Under the pieces are notes generated by a model that ran no database searches, was not told where the DNA came from, and worked only from the letters and a program-made list of their open reading frames with translations. A stretch of 18,461 nucleotides of DNA from positions 1 through 18,461 of the forward strand of contig JBBQVZ010000067.1 of the NCBI GenBank assembly GCA_038211015.1, written 5' to 3'. Made by a program: the position numbers and the translations under genes. Each line of letters opens with the position of its first letter. Position 1 is the first letter of the stretch. The stretch is from JBBQVZ01 sp038211015. Its GTDB lineage: Bacteria > Actinomycetota > UBA4738 > HRBIN12. This document shows positions 15,695-18,461 of the stretch, in pieces.

Positions 15695-16735
15695 GTGCGC
15701 GCGGTCGTGTTCGGCGGCGTCCGTGAGGTTCGCGTCGTCGATGTGCCGGATCCCGTGGTCGAGGAGCCGGGCGACGCCGTCGTCCGCGTGACGCGGACCG
15801 CCATCTGCGGCTCGGACCTCCACTTCTTCCACGGGAAGGCCCCGATCGAGCCCGGCGACGTCCTCGGACACGAGGCCGTGGGTGTCGTCGAGGTCGTGGG
15901 GCCCGGCGTCGAGCGGTTCTCACCCGGCGACCGTGTCGTGGTGGCCTTCAACATCGTGTGCGGCGCATGTTGGTTCTGTCGTCGAGGCGAGAACCAGCTC
16001 TGCGACGACTTCCGGAACCTCGGTGCCGGCGCGTTCGGCGGCAGCCTGGCCGGCGCGCAGGCCACGCACGTCCGCGTCCCCGTCGCCGACGTCAACCTGT
16101 TGCGCATCCCGGACGAGATGGACGACGAGCGCGCGCTGTTCGTCGGCGACATCTTGACGACGGGCGTCTACGCGGCGTCGATCGCCGAGATCGAGCCCGG
16201 GAGCACGGTCGCGGTCGTGGGGTGCGGTCCGGTCGGCTTCTTCTGCGCCCAGGCGGCCCGCGCCTTCGGCGCGGGCCGCGTATTCGCGATCGACATGGAG
16301 CCCGACCGGCTCGCGCTCGCGGCGAGCGTCGGCGCCGTTCCCGTGAACGCCAGGGAACGCCACCCGGCCAGCGCGCTCGCCGAGGCCACCGACGGCCGGG
16401 GCGCGGACGTGGTCATCGAGGCGGTGGGGACGCCGGCCGCGTTCGAGAGCGCCGTGGGCATGGTCCGGCGGGGAGGCCGCGTCGTGGTGGTGGGGGTCTA
16501 CGCGGGCGAGTCGGTCGAGCTGCAACTCGGGGTCTATTGGGCCCGCGCGCTGACGCTCCGGTTCTCCGGCATCTGCCCGGTCCACGCGTGGTGGGAACAC
16601 GCGATGGACGAGGTCGTCGTCGGCCGGATCGACCCTGCGCCGTTGATCTCGCACCGGCTGCCGCTTGAGAAGGCGGCCGACGGCTACGCCTTGTTCGATC
16701 GCCGGGAGGCGACGAAGGTCGTGCTGCTGCCGTGA
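15695..16735 (+). CDS. Zinc-dependent medium-chain dehydrogenase (alcohol dehydrogenase superfamily)
   Basis: This 346-residue product is a complete MDR enzyme with a GroES-like catalytic domain and a Rossmann NAD(P) domain. Catalytic zinc ligands are Cys38 (ICGSDLH) and His59-Glu60 (GHE), with Asp152 in GDILTTGVY as the probable third ligand, a pattern seen in formaldehyde-dehydrogenase-like members. The structural zinc is bound by Cys89, Cys92, Cys95 and Cys103 (CGACWFCRRGENQLC). The dinucleotide motif is VVGCGPVG (174-181), and Asp200 at the end of the second strand (VFAID) favours NAD over NADP. The substrate cannot be deduced. GTG 15695 is preceded by GGAGACTGAGG around the upstream stop. 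The stop overlaps the next gene as GTGA. SCP2-like genes flank it on both sides. Confidence 0.9.
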   Translation: MRAVVFGGVREVRVVDVPDPVVEEPGDAVVRVTRTAICGSDLHFFHGKAPIEPGDVLGHEAVGVVEVVGPGVERFSPGDRVVVAFNIVCGACWFCRRGENQLCDDFRNLGAGAFGGSLAGAQATHVRVPVADVNLLRIPDEMDDERALFVGDILTTGVYAASIAEIEPGSTVAVVGCGPVGFFCAQAARAFGAGRVFAIDMEPDRLALAASVGAVPVNARERHPASALAEATDGRGADVVIEAVGTPAAFESAVGMVRRGGRVVVVGVYAGESVELQLGVYWARALTLRFSGICPVHAWWEHAMDEVVVGRIDPAPLISHRLPLEKAADGYALFDRREATKVVLLP

Positions 16736-17139
16736 GCGTCGTTTTCGGAACCGACGAGCCAAGCGGCCTCGCCAGCATGGTCGGCGGCCTGATCGACCAG
16801 AACCTCGAGCGCGACCCGACACGCCTGCGGTTGCTGCGGCCGGCCTCGGCGACCATCACGGTCCCCGACGCCGGCGTTGCCATCACCGTGCGGATGAGCC
16901 CGGGCGGCGTCGAGGTGCGCGACGGCGCGGACCCAGGCGCACACCTCGCCATCACGGCTGACTCCGAGCGACTGCTGAGTCTCACATCTGCCCCGCTCCG
17001 CTTCGGGCTGCCCGATGTGTTCGATCCACGTGGTCGCGCGGTCATCCGCGACGTGCTGTCACGGCGGATCCACATCCGCGGCATGCTGACGCACCCGCGG
17101 CGCCTGGCCCGGCTCTCGGCGCTGCTGTCGGTGGCCTGA
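16732..17139 (+). CDS. Second SCP2-like small protein
   Basis: This 135-residue soluble protein has no signal or membrane segment. A helix (GLASMVGGLIDQNL) is followed by an alternating beta pattern (ATITVPDAGVAITVRM, GVEVRDGADPGAHLAIT) and then helical segments with LLSLTSAPLRFGLPDVFDPRG and IHIRGMLTHPRRLARLSALLS. The layout, especially the late xIxIRGML followed by a helix, resembles SCP2-fold proteins, but the sequence differs from the gene at 15269, so this is a weaker call. It overlaps the dehydrogenase by 4 bases (GTGA), implying coupled expression. An uncharacterised protein of another fold remains possible. Confidence 0.68.
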   Translation: MSVVFGTDEPSGLASMVGGLIDQNLERDPTRLRLLRPASATITVPDAGVAITVRMSPGGVEVRDGADPGAHLAITADSERLLSLTSAPLRFGLPDVFDPRGRAVIRDVLSRRIHIRGMLTHPRRLARLSALLSVA

Positions 17140-17140
17140 C

Positions 17141-17752
17141 GTGGGCGCGCCCCCCGTCGTCGGCGCGCCGACCCGTCCCGACGTTCCTGCGGATGGGCGC
17201 CCTCTTTCGCGAGGCGGGTGGGCGACGATCGCGGTGGTGACCGCGATCCTCGCGGTGGTCCTCGGTGGATACATCGCGGCCGCCGCGCTCTCCGAGACCG
17301 CCGGGCAACCGGTGGGGATCCGTGGTGTGGTGAGCATCCGGCCGCTCTCCGGATGGATCTTCGCCGAGAAGGGGACGGAGTTCGGTGGAGGCCCGTTCGT
17401 TCAGCTCACCAGGGGGAGCGGCAACCTGCTCGTCACCGTCCGCGAACCGTATCGAGGCGACCCCGACACGCTCGCGCAGATGTACCGGGACTCGGTGCTG
17501 GCGGAGCAGTTGAGCCAGCTCTCCGTCTCGAGGAGCCTCGAGGCCGTCCGGTTCCGGTCGGGGCTGTCGGGTGTGCGGTTCGCATATGTCGGAGTGATCG
17601 CCGAGACCGGCACGTCCGTCGAGGGCGAGGTCACGGTCGTCGTCACGCTCTCCGGGCACGGCGTCGTGTTCAACGCATGGAGTCCAGCCGGCCTGCTGTC
17701 GTTCGTGCGCTCCGACGTTCGCGCCATGGTCATCCAGGCAGAGGTGACGTGA
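17141..17752 (+). CDS. Single-pass membrane-anchored protein of unknown function
   Basis: I do not recognise this 203-residue protein. It has a short Pro-rich N-terminus, one strong membrane helix (about 27-50) and a domain of about 150 residues predicted outside the membrane. That domain contains VVSIRPLSGWIFAEKG, a VQLTRGSGNLLVTV strand, a helical stretch DTLAQMYRDSVLAEQLSQL, and a closing WSPAGLLSFVRSDVRAMV. The order of strands, a central helix and a closing helix recalls the Mog1/PsbP-type fold, but this is a weak guess. GTG 17141 lies 1 base after the upstream stop, and the PrsW gene follows 4 bases after its own stop, so it belongs to the same transcript. Confidence 0.72.
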   Translation: MGAPPVVGAPTRPDVPADGRPLSRGGWATIAVVTAILAVVLGGYIAAAALSETAGQPVGIRGVVSIRPLSGWIFAEKGTEFGGGPFVQLTRGSGNLLVTVREPYRGDPDTLAQMYRDSVLAEQLSQLSVSRSLEAVRFRSGLSGVRFAYVGVIAETGTSVEGEVTVVVTLSGHGVVFNAWSPAGLLSFVRSDVRAMVIQAEVT

Positions 17753-17756
17753 GCCG

Positions 17757-18461
17757 ATGATCGCCTCGGTGCCTCGACGTCGCCGATCTCCCCTGCACGA
17801 CGGAAGCCTTTTCCAACCGCGACGCCCGGCGTTCTGGGCCTATGTCGCGATCATGGTCGTGACCGGGCTGGTGTCGTTCGGCGAGCAGAGCTTCTTCCGG
17901 CAGATCTCTCCCGCAGGATGGGCGTTGTCGTGGGCGCTCATGGCCATCTACGCCCTCCCAGTGCTCTTCCTGGTCTACGTCCTAGACCTGTATGAACGCG
18001 AACCGCTTTCGCTGGTGATCGGGGCGCTGCTGTGGGGCGCGGTCGCCGCCACGACGTTGTCCGGGTTCGCGAACGACGGATGGGGTCTCGTCGTGGCACG
18101 GGTGGGGGGTCCGGAGTTCGCCGCGCGCTGGACGGCGGCGCTCACCGCCCCGGTCGTCGAGGAGATCCTCAAGGGCCTTGGCGTGGTGATGATCTACCTG
18201 ATCGCCTCCGACGAGTTCGACGACATGATGGACGGGTTCGTGTACGGCGCGGTGTGCGGTTTGGGCTTCGCGGTCGTCGAGGACGTCTTCTACTTCATGG
18301 GCGTGTTCGGTGGGCGCCCCGACGGTGTGCTGCAGGGCTTCTTCGTCCGGGTCGTGGCGAGCGGGCTCTACTCCCACGTCCTGTACACGGGACTCGTGGG
18401 GATGGGCATCGGCTACTTCGTCTCCCGGCGTCATCGGCGTCCGTTCAAGAAGCGGCTGACC
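17757..18461 (+). CDS. PrsW-family intramembrane metalloprotease, 3'-truncated by the window edge
   Basis: The frame is open from ATG 17757 to the last base (235 codons) with no stop, so the C-terminus lies beyond the window. The product is multi-pass and has the PrsW hallmarks in order: LDLYEREPL (76-84), APVVEEILKG with Glu135-Glu136 (131-140), DGFVYGAVCGLGFAVVED with Glu175 (159-176), and SHVLYTG with His207 (206-212). Such proteins are site-1-type membrane proteases; in Bacillus PrsW cleaves the anti-sigma factor RsiW, but most actinobacterial members have no known target. It follows the unknown anchored protein by 4 bases; whether that neighbour is a substrate is untested. The N-terminus is Arg-rich (VPRRRRSP). 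Confidence 0.9.
   Translation, partial: MIASVPRRRRSPLHDGSLFQPRRPAFWAYVAIMVVTGLVSFGEQSFFRQISPAGWALSWALMAIYALPVLFLVYVLDLYEREPLSLVIGALLWGAVAATTLSGFANDGWGLVVARVGGPEFAARWTAALTAPVVEEILKGLGVVMIYLIASDEFDDMMDGFVYGAVCGLGFAVVEDVFYFMGVFGGRPDGVLQGFFVRVVASGLYSHVLYTGLVGMGIGYFVSRRHRRPFKKRLT

Noticed and set aside
14360..15871. Minus-strand open frame (503 codons) opposite the CPBP and SCP2-like genes
   Set aside because: It spans several real genes on the opposite strand and has the skewed His/Asp/Arg composition of an antisense shadow.

Overview
The window is a high-GC, gene-dense stretch of bacterial chromosome with all recognisable genes on the + strand. The most likely source is an actinobacterium (Actinomycetota), probably a non-model or deep-branching lineage. 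This rests on many GTG starts, repeated 4-bp stop/start overlaps, an actinobacterial-style PotD N-terminus (leader, Tat motif, then lipobox), MurA with Asp in place of the catalytic Cys, a long acidic/Pro-rich tail on the ATP synthase alpha subunit, and promoter/start layouts that suggest leaderless mRNAs. The b and delta subunits are separate genes, unlike the fused b-delta of mycobacteria. The class-level assignment is inference.

Layout. (1) 1-4034: a PotABCD-type polyamine (spermidine/putrescine-like) ABC importer: the ATPase (5' end outside the window), a lipoprotein substrate-binding protein and two permeases, in one tightly packed operon. (2) 4035-4134: the longest gap between gene groups, with a good sigma-70-type promoter (TTGACG-18-TATACT) whose -10 box ends 9 bases before the next ATG. 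(3) 4135-11332: a complete F1Fo ATP synthase operon in the order atpZ-atpI-atpB-atpE-atpF-atpH-atpA-atpG-atpD-atpC. The c subunit carries proton-type rather than sodium-type residues. (4) 11371-15202: murA (first committed step of peptidoglycan synthesis), a 589-residue multi-pass membrane protein of unknown function overlapping it by 4 bases, and a CPBP-family intramembrane metalloprotease overlapping that by 4 bases. (5) 15269-18461: a second close-packed group: an SCP2-like lipid-binding protein, a zinc-dependent medium-chain dehydrogenase, a second SCP2-like protein, a single-pass membrane-anchored protein and a PrsW-family membrane protease that runs off the end of the window.

Functionally, regions 1 to 3 and murA are core housekeeping: polyamine uptake, proton-driven ATP synthesis and cell-wall precursor synthesis. 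The accessory part is 12636-18461, where two different intramembrane protease families, two SCP2-like proteins and two unrecognised membrane proteins lie together. I saw no tRNA, rRNA, CRISPR array, insertion sequence or phage gene, and no convincing intrinsic terminator. No gap between genes exceeds about 100 bases. I did not find a clear candidate for a wholly new system. The best second-look items are the murA-linked membrane protein, the SCP2-dehydrogenase-SCP2 cluster, and the two putative leaderless promoters.
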